The notes: generated by a model from the letters alone, not told the origin. 64,000 nucleotides of DNA from Notamacropus eugenii (GCF_028372415.1 NC_092872.1:280863206-280927205); one strand, 5' to 3'. Shown: positions 31,038 through 41,974, counted from the first letter of the stretch. Numbers and translations: made by a program.

Positions 31038-31262
31038 GGTCTCAGCCTCTCATGGCTCATGGACCTCTTTGGCAGTGTGATAAATAAAGCCTGTGGACTC
31101 TTCCCACAATCATGATTTTAAATAATTAGAGGAAATGCAAACTTTCACTAAGAAGTTAGTGAAAATAAAGAGAAGGTTTTTCCCATCTAAGTTCATGGAC
31201 CCCTTGAAATCTATCCCCAGGCTCTTTGGAGGTCTGTGAATCTCAAGTTAAGAACATTTTTT
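31038..31262. mobile_element. Non-autonomous DNA transposon with 'gttaagaac' end
   Basis: Left AGGGTCTCAGCCTCTCATGG, right AATCTCAAGTTAAGAACA: decayed inverted ends of the 'ggttcttaacctggggtcc' type. The interior has AAAGCCTGTGGACTCTTCCC and GTTCATGGACCCCTTGAAAT. It abuts the L3/CR1. Related to 22395-22575. Confidence 0.55.
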
Positions 31263-31364
31263 TAGAGGAAATTTTTGGTCATATTTGAATTGAACTAGAT
31301 GGCACCCATGGTCTTTTCTAACTCTGAGGGTCTATGATTTTGTGATGTGCTAATTAAGTATGTC

Positions 31365-31475
31365 AGATTATCAGCTTTTATTAAGTGCTTACTATGTGCC
31401 AAACACTGTGTTCAGTGCTGGGGATACAACTATGTATGGGCACTTGAAAATAAGGAAGTAATTTAAATACTCTCT
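31365..31475 (-). mobile_element. L2 LINE 3' end, antisense
   Basis: TTATTAAGTGCTTACTATGT and GTTCAGTGCTGGGGATACAA. Confidence 0.8.
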
Positions 31476-31494
31476 TTGTTCTCTGACTTGTGTA

Positions 31495-32940
31495 ACATCT
31501 TTTTAAATTCAGTTTTATTTTATTTCCCTTTCTCATCCATTGAGAAAGCAAGAAAAACAAAACTTCTTAAACATGTGTTTAGCCAAGCAAAACAATTTTC
31601 TGCATTATCCATGTTCCAGAAAAAAAATTAGACTTTATTCTGGACTCTGAGGAGTCTATCAACCATGAGTCCTCTGGAATTGTGGTTGTTCATTGTGTTG
31701 ATGGGGAGTTCCTAAGTCTTTTAGAGTTGTTTTTCTGTACAATCATGTTGCTCACTTCACTTTGCATCAGTTCATACAAATCTTCCCTGGTTTCTCTGAA
31801 ACCATCTTCTTCATCATTCCTTAAAGCCCAATAACATTCTGTCACATTCATATACCATAACACGTTCAGCCATTGCCCAATTGATGGGCATACCCTCAGT
31901 TTCCAATTCTCTGCCACCACAGAAAGGGCTTCTATCAATATTTTTTGTACATATGGGTCCTTTTCCTCTTTCTTTGATCTCTTTGACCTCATAGCAGTTT
32001 TGCTGGGTCAAAAAGTAGTACAGTTTAATAGTCTTTTGGGAATAGTTCCAAATTGCTTTCCAAAATAGTTAGATGAGTTTATAACTTCACCAACAGTGTA
32101 GGAATGTATGTGTTTTCCCATAGCTTCTCTAGTACTTATCATTTTTCCTTTTCATCAACTTTGCCAGTGCGATAAGCATGAGGTGGTTACTTCAGAAGTG
32201 TTTTAATTTTGATTTCTCTAATTGTTTAGAACATTTTTTATGTAGCTATTAGTAACTTATATTTCTTCCTCTGAAAACTGTCTATTCATATTCTTTAACT
32301 ACTTATCAACTGAAAAGTGGCTCTTATTCCAATAAATTTGTCTTTGTTCCCTATATATCTTAGAAATGTGACCTTTGTCAGAGAAACTTACTGCAAATAT
32401 TTCCCCCCAATTTCCTGATTCTCTTCCATTTTTAGCTTCATTGGTTTTGCTTCTATGAAACCTATTTAATTTTATGTGATCAGAATTGTCCATTTAACCT
32501 CCTGTGAAGTGCTCCTTCTCCCGTTTCATTAACTTTTCCTCTATCCATAGAGCTGACAGGTAATTCCTTCTCTACTCCTCTAAGTTGCTGATATAACCCT
32601 TACTATCCAAAATCATGTAACTATTTCCACCTTATTTTGGTATTAGGTGTGAGATACTAATGTGTACCTAGTTTCTGCCAGTCTACAGTGTCCCCAACAG
32701 TTTTTGTCAGATAGTGACTTCTTGATCCAATATCTGGAATCTTTGGGTTTTTCAAACTCTCGATTACCGTGCTCATTTGTGTCTGTATATTGCGTACCTA
32801 ATCTGTTTCATTTATCAACTTCTCTGTTTCTCACCCATTATCAAGTTGTTTTGATGATTATGGCTTTGTAGCATAGTTTGAGATGTGAGACCACTAGGCC
32901 GCCTTCCCTCCATCTTTTTTTTAAAATCATTCTTTTCTTT
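31495..32940 (-). mobile_element. L1 LINE, ORF2 C-terminus and 3' UTR, antisense
   Basis: About 1.45 kb colinear with the L1 at 5019: CATTGAGAAAGCAAGAAAAA, TTGCATCAGTTCATACAAAT, CATTGCCCAATTGATGGGCA, GTTTTGCTGGGTCAAAAAGT, CTTCATTGGTTTTGCTTCTA. Minus-strand peptide FSDKGHISKIYREQRQIYW matches the L1 'SDKGLISRIYKELKQIY' region. Truncated at its 5' end near 32940. Confidence 0.88.
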
Positions 32941-33064
32941 GCAGATAATACAGAGGCAGACTTTATCTGAGTCCTGGAATGAGCCCAACTTTGTAAAAAT
33001 AGTGGGTCCAGAATGTTAGGTTTCATAATAATGATGACAAATCATATGCATATATATATATACA

Positions 33065-33260
33065 TATATTATGGAGCCTCAGAATTCATATGATCTTAGA
33101 AATAGAGCTGAAAGGAACCTGAGGCCACCTAGTCCAACCTCCTCATTTGACATATGAGGAAACTAAGGCAGTGTGCCTCAGCACAGGTGTGAGTGGCACC
33201 ATCAATGTCAGGAAGCCTATGTGATACTTTAAGGTTCATGCAAACAGTATTTTATAGCTG
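33065..33260 (-). mobile_element. SINE copy with 'gagctgaaaggaacct' head, antisense
   Basis: AGAGCTGAAAGGAACCTGAG, CCTAGTCCAACCTCCTCATT and TATGAGGAAACTAAGGCAGT. It is preceded by an AT run (ATATATATATACATATAT). Confidence 0.75.
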
Positions 33261-33267
33261 AGGAAGC

Positions 33268-33425
33268 TTAGTTAGTCAGTCAACAAGCATTGATTAAGTA
33301 CTTACTGTGTGCCAGGAATGAGTACTAAGAGTTGGGGATACAAAGGAAGAACCAAACAGGTCCCTGCCCCCAGGAGCTCACATTCTAGTGGCAGAGATGA
33401 TACACAAAGGCTTCTCAGAGAAGTA
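33268..33425 (-). mobile_element. L2 LINE 3' end, antisense
   Basis: CAACAAGCATTGATTAAGTA, CTTACTGTGTGCCAGGAATG and CCCTGCCCCCAGGAGCTCAC. Confidence 0.85.
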
Positions 33426-33689
33426 GAGGCAATATGTTCCACCAAAAGTGGAGGAGCTGAACTTTGAACCCAAGGCTTCAGAGAGCCATTCTAGTGGTCT
33501 CTGTCCAGTACTCTGTGCAGAAATTAAGTGTATGTATGCAGCTGTCCTTTATGAAAAGTTAACCACCAATCAATCCTTCATCTGATATCTCCAATTCTAA
33601 TATCTTTCCAAAGGAATGGAGCAGGTGGTCTTTTGAATGCCTTTCCTCCTCTCTGATTTGTGATACAATAAAGCTGTCATTTAACTAAT

Positions 33690-33785
33690 TAGCATTTAAC
33701 TAACTTCATCTGCAGCACTTGGCACAGTGCTGAGCACACAGTAGGCACTTAATAAATGTTTATTGATAGAGGTATTGATGGATTC
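33690..33785 (+). mobile_element. L2 LINE 3' end
   Basis: CACTTGGCACAGTGCTGAGC and AGTAGGCACTTAATAAATGT, 150 bp before exon 2. Confidence 0.8.
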
Positions 33786-33937
33786 TGTGGACCTTGTGTC
33801 TAAGACTATGCTAGGCCTAGGAAGAATGGTTGGTCTCAAGTTTAAATTTCTGCGTGCCCATAAAGCATTGATCCCACCAGTGATGTTTAGACCAGCTAGA
33901 TCTTGAGTTTCTCACCTCCTGCCCAATTTCCCCATAG

Positions 33938-34125
33938 GATCAAGCGGTCAGGCCTGAAGCTGCGGTTCTGCACAAATGAATCGCAGAAATCTCGGGACAA
34001 GTTTGTGGGATTGCTTCAGAGTTTGGGATTTGACATCTCGGTGAATGAAGTCACATCTCCTGCCCCAGCTGCCTGCCAGCTTCTGAAAGAACGAGGCCTG
34101 CGGCCCTATCTGCTTGTTCATGATG
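33938..34125 (+). CDS. LHPP: LHPP exon 2 (residues 46-109)
   Basis: Second coding exon, 188 bp, between acceptor CCCCATAG and donor GTAAGA. It completes Arg46 and encodes the end of the first core segment and the start of the cap domain. HAD motif II is in FCTNES (residues 56-61), with T58 binding the transferred phosphate and N59 beside it. SPAPAACQLLKERGLRPYLL (86-105) is almost identical to human. Cap insertion between motifs II and III (C2 type) is typical of the NagD-like branch of HAD phosphatases. The exon ends on the first base of codon 109. Confidence 0.97.
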
Positions 34126-34387
34126 GTAAGACTGATCTCACTCTTCTAAACCTGAGGCAGTTCGTGAGGAGCAGGTGGATTTATTCTGGATGGTCCAGAT
34201 TTCAGCCCATGATGACAGCTGATTGTGTGACCAGCCCATAGAAGTGTTTTATGGAGGTCCTTCTGAGACACCCAGAAATGAACCCTCTTGAATGAAACTT
34301 ACCAGGGGTCTGCCTTGGGTTTGTGGGCACCCAGAAGAAACATCTCCTTTTAGTATTTTAACTTTGTCTTTCTGTCTACTTAACTGT

Positions 34388-34492
34388 CCATCCATCTATC
34401 TGTCTGTCTTATCTCTCCATCCATCCTCCTATCCATCCATCTGTCGATCCATCCATCAACTATCTATTATCCATTGATCCATCCAAAGTCCA
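34388..34492 (+). repeat. (CATC)n degenerate tetranucleotide repeat
   Basis: Imperfect CATC/TATC units (CCATCCATCTATCTGTCTGT ... CCATCCATCTGTCGATCC) in intron 2. Confidence 0.85.
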
Positions 34493-34544
34493 CAAGGATT
34501 TGGCTAATCCCCTCATAATAGATTTGGAGAATATGTAAGCATTC

Positions 34545-34710
34545 TCCCTTTCTTACTTACTAGCTGGGTGACCCTGACACTTAACCCCGGTTTACTTCAG
34601 TTTCTTCATCTGTAAAATGGGAGTAATGACAGCACCTTCCTCAAAGGGTGGTTGTGAGGCTCAGGTGAAACAATGACTGGAAAGTGCTTAGCACACAGTT
34701 ATTGATGATG
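34545..34710 (+). mobile_element. MIR copy
   Basis: TAGCTGGGTGACCCTGACAC, CAGTTTCTTCATCTGTAAAA, GGTGGTTGTGAGGCTCAGG and GGAAAGTGCTTAGCACACAG. Confidence 0.82.
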
Positions 34711-34859
34711 ACAAGGCAAACGACCTTAGATTGAGGTGGGTATTCTGGACTTGGGTAGTGCATGAGCTCGGTTTCTGATATTGACACAATTTGGTTGAGC
34801 AAATCCTCGTTTCTAGTGTCGGAGGCCCATGGGATCCTAAAGCTGGCATGGAGTGGAAG

Positions 34860-35070
34860 GGGAGAGAATAAGCATTTATATAGTACTGGGCCAAGCACTT
34901 TTTTTTTTTTTACAGTTTTATGCTCCTTTGATCTTCGTAACCACCCTACACAGTGGGTGCCACTATACAGATGAAGAAATAGAGGTTAGGTGATTTGTCC
35001 AAGATCATACAGTATCTGAAATAGGATTTGAACTCAAGTCGTGCTGACTCCAGGCTTAGCTCAGTCCCCT
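34860..35070 (-). mobile_element. MIR copy, antisense
   Basis: AGCATTTATATAGTACTGGG, TGCTCCTTTGATCTTCGTAA, ACTATACAGATGAAGAAATA and GGATTTGAACTCAAGTCGTG. Confidence 0.75.
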
Positions 35071-35104
35071 TCCTGAGTTCCCACTCGCCCCTGGGCAGCC
35101 GGGC

Positions 35105-35240
35105 TGAAGGGATCTCTGAGGCCCTCTTATCTGTGAGACAACTGCAGCCCAGGGTCCCGTGAGGAATAAAGACCAGAGGCAGGCTTTGAATCCAGACCCT
35201 TTGATGCCCAAGTCAGTGCTCTTTTTCTATTACACCTTGA
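35105..35240 (-). mobile_element. SINE fragment, antisense
   Basis: GACAACTGCAGCCCAGGGTC, CAGAGGCAGGCTTTGAATCC and CAAGTCAGTGCTCTTTTTCT. Confidence 0.6.
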
Positions 35241-36444
35241 ATTGGAAGGTGATTTAGGCAGCCAAATTTGTAAATGCTCAAAAGAGAAAAATAATTCTCT
35301 GTAGAAAATTAAGAAAAATTAGTTCCTTTGAATTTCTCCCCCCCCAATGGCTAGTGATATATGAATCATGAATTATATTTGTGAGTGTAGAGGAAAAATG
35401 ACCTATCTCTGAATTTCTGTTCTGTGGGAGAATATTTTTTTGTGCTCAGAAATCAGAGTGGAATCATGACAAAAGGACTTTGGTAAAGTTTGGCCATGTG
35501 GGAGACTGGTAACCTAGGGCAAGGTAGCATTATTTTTTTATTTTATTTTATTCTTTGAGGAAAGCAAACAGAACAGGGTTGCCTTGTACCTTCTGCATAT
35601 TTTAAGAGGATGCCATTTAGCAGTGCTGGAGAGTCTCAATATTTTCTGTCTCATCTGTGGCTCCTGCCCAGCCCCCCAGGCTTTTGATGTGCCTCTGTTT
35701 TCATCTTAAAATAGATTCTTCAGCCCCAGAAAGTCTTTCCTGGGCTGTCCCAGAGCCTGGTCTTAGATGGAGACAAGAGGTACTAATGGAAAGACCTGAA
35801 TAACTCATTACCAGCCCTTCTACCCAATTATGGGAGGCCATTCTTTGGCCCCTAGGAACTCTTAGGTTTATAGAGAACCCTTCCTTCCTTAGTAATGCAA
35901 GCGCTGCTTGAATGTGGTTTTTTAAGGAAGGGTGGGGGTGATTTATCAGGAAGGAACAGGGGAAGGTTTCACAGTTCTCCAAGTGAATAACAATACATCA
36001 ATAATATGCTAATATAATAATACATGTACAATAATAATAAGTATTTAACAAAATACATATAGTTGCCTACTATATCATAATGTATTGTCCATATTTTACA
36101 AGAAGCATTGTGGGTGTGAGAGAGAAGACCCTTTCTCAACAGGGATCCTAGGGAAGGAGGAGGGTTCATTTTCATACAAAGTGCTTTGCCAATGACCTCT
36201 GGTTTTTCAGGGTCGATTGATCCACTATAAATTTTGTTGGGGAGCCAGTCTTTGCCTCAGCTGCAAATGTCGATGACTCAGCCCTTCATGAAGAGGCCTC
36301 AGGTCATAGGCCAGGCCCTGCCTACCTTGGCCATCACCAGTCACCAAGCTGGTCCTTTTGTTAACAAGTTATGTGTGAAGAGACATCTTAGAGTTCAAAG
36401 GAAACTACATTTTCCCCCACGTAATTCATTCTGTAACATATGAA
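35241..36444. other. Unclassified intron 2 sequence
   Basis: About 1.2 kb without a recognised repeat. 35300-35480 is AT-rich (TGATATATGAATCATGAATT); 35985-36085 holds an ATAATAATA-rich run. No exon-like segment found. Confidence 0.5.
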
Positions 36445-36620
36445 TCATAGAACCCTGACTCTATAGCTGGAAGGGAATTCAGAGGCCGTCTAGTCCAACC
36501 CTTCCATTGTATAGATCAGGAAACTGAGGCCCAGAGAGGAGAAACTACTGGTTCAGGCCATATATAGGCTCATAACTCCACACAAAGACATCAGAGTCCA
36601 CCTCTCTAATTTTACAGAAG
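36445..36620 (-). mobile_element. SINE copy with 'agctggaagggaattc' head, antisense
   Basis: TATAGCTGGAAGGGAATTCA, GTCTAGTCCAACCCTTCC and GGAAACTGAGGCCCAGAGAG. Confidence 0.75.
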
Positions 36621-36989
36621 ACACTGAAGTTCTTGATAGTGCCACCATCTTTGTGTTTTCAAAGAAACTCTTAACTTCCTGGAATAAGTCAAGAGCGAGC
36701 CCAGTTAACAAGACATGATATTAAAAATGGAATCTTTGTTTTTTTAACTACAGACCCAGAATATACAGAAATACCTTTGTTCCTTGAGCTGAAGGATTTT
36801 GGGGCGATTGGGACCATTTATTCTCACCACTGCTCCCATTGAAAAATGGGAAAACTCAGTCATGAGATAAGCAAGAGATTTGGCCAAGTGGATGAGTTAG
36901 TCATATAGAGCTGGGGTCTTTCTGAATTCCCAGGCCAGGAATCCTCAAACTCATGCTTTGAGATTGTAGGGAATCAGGAAGTGATTCTT
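36621..36989. other. Unclassified intron 2 sequence
   Basis: A weak antisense SINE trace (CCATTGAAAAATGGGAAAAC) at about 36836. Nothing else seen. Confidence 0.45.
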
Positions 36990-37115
36990 TTTTCTTACCT
37001 TCAATGACAGGGAAGCTCAGTTTCTCCACCTGCAAAATGGCCTAATAAGATTTGCCCCACTTCCTTCGAAGGCCTGTTGTGGGGAAATGATGCCATAAGA
37101 CATAGAATGCTATGA
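36990..37115 (+). mobile_element. MIR-like SINE fragment
   Basis: AGCTCAGTTTCTCCACCTGC, AAAATGGCCTAATAAGATTT and GGCCTGTTGTGGGGAAATGA. Confidence 0.6.
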
Positions 37116-37159
37116 AAAAATGGTATTTTTATTTAGATTTTATCTGGCAGTGCCAGGTC

Positions 37160-37975
37160 TCTGAATGTTCAAAACTATCCAAAGCATTGTCCTCTTAAGA
37201 CCTTCTGGGATCCCAGCTCTGCCATCTCATGCGTTAGCTTTACATTCCTGCTCTGTGTCATCTGGAAATTGTACCATCATGTTGTCTGTCCAGGTCGTTG
37301 CGAGAAACATTAAAAAACTCAAGGTCCCTGGGGCACTCCACTGGAGACCTCTTTCCAAATTGACCCAGTCATGGCTTCTCTAGGTTTGCTTACTCACCCA
37401 GCTCTGATTGCACTTAATTGTGTCTTTGTCAAGCCTTCATCTCTTCTTCTTTTCCCAAGAATAGCTTGAGGCTTTTCATCTAGGGCTTTGCTAAAATCTT
37501 GCCATACTGCATTTTTAGTGATTCCCTGTTGTATCAGCTGGGTGATCCAAAATGAGGTGAGCCTAACATGACCCATTCTTGGTGAAGCCCAGCTGAGTCT
37601 GTGATGGCTGCTTCCTTTTCACTGACCATCCCTTTATTAAGAATACATTTTAGACAGGAATCTATGCCAGGCTCACCGTCTGATGGTTTCTGAGCTTTTT
37701 TCAGAATCGGGCACAATCTTCATCTTTAGGCAATTCTGCACAGACTGCTTTGATCCTCTGCCATTTTCCAGAAGGCCCTGACATTGGTTGGAGCTTCACA
37801 TTTTCTGGGGTTTTTAGGCCTTTCAAATGTAGTTCAAGGCCAGGGGGGCAGCTCCATTACTATCTTCCTACTCGTCTTGGGCATCGGCTTCCTGGTGGCC
37901 ATCTTCTCCTGACCTTTCCCAGGCCAAAGATCATTCTGAACACAAAAGCTACATGGGAGTCTTTTCTCCCTTGGC
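37160..37975 (-). mobile_element. L3/CR1 LINE, reverse-transcriptase region, antisense
   Basis: About 800 bp of CR1/L3 in antisense. The minus-strand peptide WQDFSKALDEKP is the decayed RT motif A (YLDFSKAFD). CTGGGGCACTCCACTGGAGA, AGCCTAACATGACCCATTCT, GGTGAAGCCCAGCTGAGTC and AATCGGGCACAATCTTCATC follow antisense CR1 order. An ancient family, highly diverged. Confidence 0.8.
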
Positions 37976-38014
37976 CAGGATCACTGTCCCAGCCACCCTA
38001 AGCAGTGCTACATC

Positions 38015-38220
38015 TCTCTCTATGCCAGAGGACTCTCCCTCCTGCTCCCCATTGCCTTTTCTCTGGGTTTCTTCCCATTTGTCCTGTCTTGTAATGTGCA
38101 CAGTTGTTCTCATGTCTCTTCTGTTAGTATGAATGCTTCAGGCACCATGGTTGTGCCTTTCTTTGTCTCTTCAGTGCCTGACACGTGCTTAAGAAATGCT
38201 TGTTGATTGACTGATGGTCT
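38015..38220 (+). mobile_element. L2 LINE 3' region
   Basis: CTTCTGTTAGTATGAATGCT, TTCAGTGCCTGACACGTGCT and TTGTTGATTGACTGATGG. Confidence 0.75.
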
Positions 38221-38344
38221 GTCCTACTGGATCTGTTATTTTCCCCAAATAAATCCACCCTCCAAAAAGATCTACCCTCATCTTCATTAGCTTTGCTTCC
38301 CAGTCTGAGCTCATGCTGACCTTTAACACTTCAGATGCTCTTCT

Positions 38345-38458
38345 TTTTTCAAAATAATTATTCTTTTTTTTTTATATTTTTAAAAATTTTGAACCCCAAA
38401 TTTTCTCCATCCTTCCAGCCCTTCCCCACCCATTGAGAAGGCAAGAAATATGCTTTTG
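38345..38458 (-). mobile_element. L1 LINE 3' tail, antisense
   Basis: AAATTTTGAACCCCAAATTT and CCACCCATTGAGAAGGCAAG, about 110 bp of the L1 3' end seen at 5019 and 31495. Confidence 0.7.
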
Positions 38459-38467
38459 GATGCTCAC

Positions 38468-38690
38468 CTTGAAAGGCATTGTGGCTGGGTGGTTAGAGTG
38501 CTGAACTTGGAGGAGTCAGGAAGACCTGGGCCCACCTCAGACCCTTACTGGCTCTGTGGCCCTGGGCAGTCACCGAACCTGACTGAACCTCAGTTTCCTC
38601 ATTGGTAAAATGGCAGTCATACTCATACCTTTTCTAATACAGAGGAGATGACAGCATCAAGTGCTTGGCAAACTTTAAGGGCCTCAGGGC
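38468..38690 (+). mobile_element. tRNA-derived SINE/MIR copy
   Basis: AAAGGCATTGTGGCTGGGTG, GAGGAGTCAGGAAGACCTGG, CTGTGGCCCTGGGCAGTCAC and CAGTTTCCTCATTGGTAAAA. Confidence 0.82.
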
Positions 38691-39007
38691 TATCTGTCCT
38701 CAGTATTACTTCTCATTATCACAGCTCATGTGGAGTCAGCAAGGGTTCCTCTCTTTTGGGTCAGTGCCTGGTCCTTGCAGGAGCTGTTGGGCAGTGGCCA
38801 TCTTAAGTCACTCTCTGGATTTAACTCCTCAGAAGGGTAGCACCCTGCCATGTGTCAGATGCAGACTTCTGTCTCGTCTGTGACTTGACTTTGCTTTTCT
38901 GATAGCTTCTGAAGGCCCTGAAAAGAGAAAAAGGGACCACAACTCAAGCTGGTGATCATTCAGGCCCGACCACTTCTTCTCCAGCCATTTCTCTTCTCTG
39001 CTTCCAG

Positions 39008-39161
39008 ATGTCCGCTCTGAATTCGATGGGATGGACACCTCGAATCCAAACTGCGTCATCATTGCAGATTCAGGGGACAGCTTTTCTTACCAAAATGTGA
39101 ATGAGGCATTCCGAGTTCTCATCAACATGGAAAATCCAGTGCTTATATCCCTGGGAAAAGG
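39008..39161 (+). CDS. LHPP: LHPP exon 3 (residues 109-160)
   Basis: Third coding exon, 154 bp, acceptor CTTCCAG and donor GTAGGT. It encodes part of the C2 cap: DVRSEFDGMDTSNPNC (109-124), then SFSYQNVNEAFRVL (133-146) and the conserved PVLISLGKG (152-160). Codon 109 is built across the exon 2/3 junction as G+AT, giving Asp; the human protein has Gly here (HDG versus HDD). Cap residues select the substrate and shield the active site in this family. The reading frame is intact and joins exons 2 and 4 without a shift. Confidence 0.96.
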
Positions 39162-39199
39162 GTAGGTTGACTCGAGATGTTTCTAAGAGTTGTTAATGA

Positions 39200-39310
39200 G
39201 AGGCAGCACACAGGCCTCCAAACTAGAAGAAGCCAAATTCAAATCTCAGTTCTTACCCAAACTGGCTGGGTGACCCTGACTGTGTGACCCTAGACAACTC
39301 TTTGAAACTG
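39200..39310 (+). mobile_element. MIR-like fragment
   Basis: AGAGGCAGCACACAGGCCTC, AAATTCAAATCTCAGTTCTT and GGCTGGGTGACCCTGACTGT, 40 bp after exon 3. Confidence 0.6.
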
Positions 39311-39425
39311 CTCTTGGAAGGGGAGATGCTGATCCATATTGCAATTTCCTCAACTGAGAGTTTCCTCAGCCGTTTTTCTCTCCAGTCAAGTCCCTTTACT
39401 TATAAATGTGTAATCTCCTATTTAA

Positions 39426-39552
39426 AGGAGGGTGAGGAGAGGGGAAGACAAAGACAGGGAAGGGGAGGGAGAGAGAGGTAGAGGGAGTGAGAGGGAGAAG
39501 AGAAGAGAGAGGGAAAGAGAAGAGGAGGAAAAAGGAGAGAGATAGAGACAGA
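39426..39552 (+). repeat. GA-rich purine tract
   Basis: About 125 bp of nearly pure purine on the plus strand (GAGAGGGAGAAGAGAAGAGA). It is the only long tract in the gene with purines on the transcribed-sense strand. Confidence 0.93.
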
Positions 39553-39884
39553 ATCTTTTTTCTTGCCCCTTTTCAGTCATATTCTGAGACAAGAACATCA
39601 TCTCCAGCCACCCACCCAAGTCCTTCAACCTGGGGAGCAGATCCCAGGTTGCTCCTCCTCTAGCCCAAACCAAGAGCTCCATGAGCAGGGTTTCATTTCC
39701 CTCAGCTTAAATAAAAGTCTATAAGAAGATCTCCCTTCAGGCTGGAGCAGAACAACAGCCCTCCCTCTGTCAGGCTTTTTTTTAAAATTGCAGGTATTTT
39801 ATAGTCCAAGTGAACAATTTTTAAAAGGTAGAATTGAATCATCAGGAATGTTCCCCTGTTTATGCAGACTGGCTACTCATCTGC

Positions 39885-40020
39885 CTCAACGGTCTTAGAA
39901 AGTTACCTAGAGCCCTGATGTTAAGGGACTTGCCCAGGGTCACACACCTAGTTGGTGTCAGAGGCAGGACTTAAATCTATCTCTTTTGACTCCAGGGATA
40001 GCCTTGTGGTCCTTCTACTA
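39885..40020 (-). mobile_element. SINE fragment, antisense
   Basis: GACTTGCCCAGGGTCACACA, CAGAGGCAGGACTTAAATCT and TTTTGACTCCAGGGATAG. Confidence 0.75.
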
Positions 40021-40159
40021 ATCTTTCACTCAGCAAAGGTATATCAAATAATTGGGTATACTGAATTTTCATTTAAAAAATTTTTTTTTCTAAATTATCA
40101 GTTCATTGATTATTTTATTACCAATATTGAGAATCTGTCCCATTCTGACCCAGGGCTGT

Positions 40160-40262
40160 GGGTAATGGGTGTTTTGCCTTTCTTGGTATCTCCAGAGCTT
40201 AGCATTGAGTCTGGCACATAGTAAGAGCTTAATAAATACTTGTTGACTTACTGACTGAATGC
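40160..40262 (+). mobile_element. L2 LINE 3' end
   Basis: GAGTCTGGCACATAGTAAGA and GCTTAATAAATACTTGTTGA. Confidence 0.82.
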
Positions 40263-41269
40263 CCCAGAGTACAACCTCTTTTGGCAGCCTGGAAAGGCCT
40301 TGGGGATGAGTGTGATGACTGGCCACAGAGTTTTCTGGTCTAAAGACTGACTTTAACCCTAGAAGGACTGACTCCAGCTTAGAAATTTTCTGGTTTGAAC
40401 CATTCTGGAAAACCACTACCAAGTCATTGGGGAGGAGGTAGGGAATGTGAAGAACATCAGTGGAGGCAGGGGCGGGGGCACACCATGGGAATCCTGGATC
40501 CCTGGAGTATTGAGCGGCAGAAGCTGAGGGCTGCCAGGGGCCCTAAACTTAACCCTAAAGTTCCTCCTATACTATCCAGAACACAGCCTAGGGCACTGTG
40601 CTTCTTGTATACTCCCGTGACATGGAATCATCATAAGGCAGTCTATTCCTCCATTCTAATCTTCAGGAATTGTATTGGGCTGAGGCTGACCTTTCTAGAA
40701 CTCCCAACCAAGGGCCTTTCATCGGCTGGATAGGAAATGTGATCAGAGTTTAACCTCTTCCTCAGGCAGCACCACATGTTAAGGCATTTTTCATTGAAAA
40801 TGTCTTCTCCCTGATACAGAAAGTCTTTAATGGCAGGGATGATGAGCAACACATTGGGAGTCTGATGAGCCAAATTTCAGTCCCACTCCCAGCCTTCTTA
40901 GCTGTGGGCAAAGTGATTGAATAATAAGACCAGATGATCGATGACAGCAGGCATTTATAAAAGGCCTGAAGCTTTTATAATTGAGCTTCCTGAGCCTCGG
41001 TTTCCTCATTTGTAAAATTCATCCAACTCAGGATTAGGAGGAAAGTGCTGAAGAGAAACTCTGAAACTGTAGAAAAGGGAGTTTCAGCAATCTCTTCTGT
41101 AATTTGAACACAGCCCCAGTTAAAGCAGAGGCAAACTATGTTTTGTGTTTTATATGTGTTATATTTGGCGATCAGCTTCTCTATTCCTCATACTTTATGA
41201 AGTCAAGTTGGAGTAAAGAATCTCTGAGGAGTCATCTGTCTCTGTATCCCTTAGAATTTGGAGGCAGTG
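40263..41269. other. Unclassified intron 3 sequence
   Basis: A small SINE remnant (CCTCGGTTTCCTCATTTGTA) is at 40996. The rest has no recognised feature. Confidence 0.5.
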
Positions 41270-41470
41270 TTCATGACAGACTGGTCTTGAGGTCAAGAAG
41301 GCCTGTGTTCTAACTCTACCTCAGACACCAGCTGTGTGACCCTGGGTGAGTTAACTTCTACTTGCCTCGATTTCTTCATCTATAAATAGGGATCATAATA
41401 GCCCATATCTTTCAGGGTTGTTGTGAGATTCAAATGACATAATGTTTGTAAAGTACTTTGCAAACATTTG
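41270..41470 (+). mobile_element. MIR copy, nearly complete
   Basis: GAGGTCAAGAAGGCCTGTGT, CAGCTGTGTGACCCTGGGTG, ATAATAGCCCATATCTTTCA, GGGTTGTTGTGAGATTCAAA and GTACTTTGCAAACATTTG. Confidence 0.85.
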
Positions 41471-41734
41471 TTTTTATTTTTGTATCACCTTTTGAGGGGT
41501 TAAATATTGATTGGAAATAATTCTTGCCTCCTGGGTGCTCAGAACTGGGGAAGGGAGGCTGGCAAAGATGATATTGGAGGAGGGGTCCAGGGGTGGTACT
41601 TTGAAAGCTTGTGCCCTGCCCACAGCCCCTCAGTCTCTGCCCGAGTAGCTGCCCAGGCCGGCACCAGGCCACTTGCCCTCCAGCATCCACAGCTCCCAGG
41701 CTTCTTGGAGCGCCTGCCCCTTGGAGAGGGAGTG
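41471..41734. other. Unclassified intron 3 sequence
   Basis: No recognised gene or repeat. Confidence 0.5.
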
Positions 41735-41950
41735 ATTTACATTTAGCATCTGTTTGGGGCTGAGAGGGGGAATTGGCTTTGTAATTTCCTCTGTCACGCC
41801 ACTGTCAGAAAATTAAGCTGTTTACGCCATAGACCATAGAAGGTTAATGGCTGTTTTGGGAAAGGTCAAGTGGTCATTTTAGAGAGAGGCCGTGCTGTAT
41901 AATCGGAAACGGCAGCAGAATAAAGCATAAAATCACATCTGACTGTTCCC
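41735..41950. promoter_or_regulatory. Candidate conserved non-coding block (intron 3)
   Basis: Repeat-free: GTGATTTACATTTAGCATCT, GGCTTTGTAATTTCCTCTGT, GAAAATTAAGCTGTTTACGC, AGGTTAATGGCTGTTTTGGG and AATAAAGCATAAAATCACAT. FOX-like TGTTTAC and homeodomain-like TTAATG cores are present. Confidence 0.35.
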
Positions 41951-41974
41951 AGCCCCCTTGGCGGCCACAAGGAT

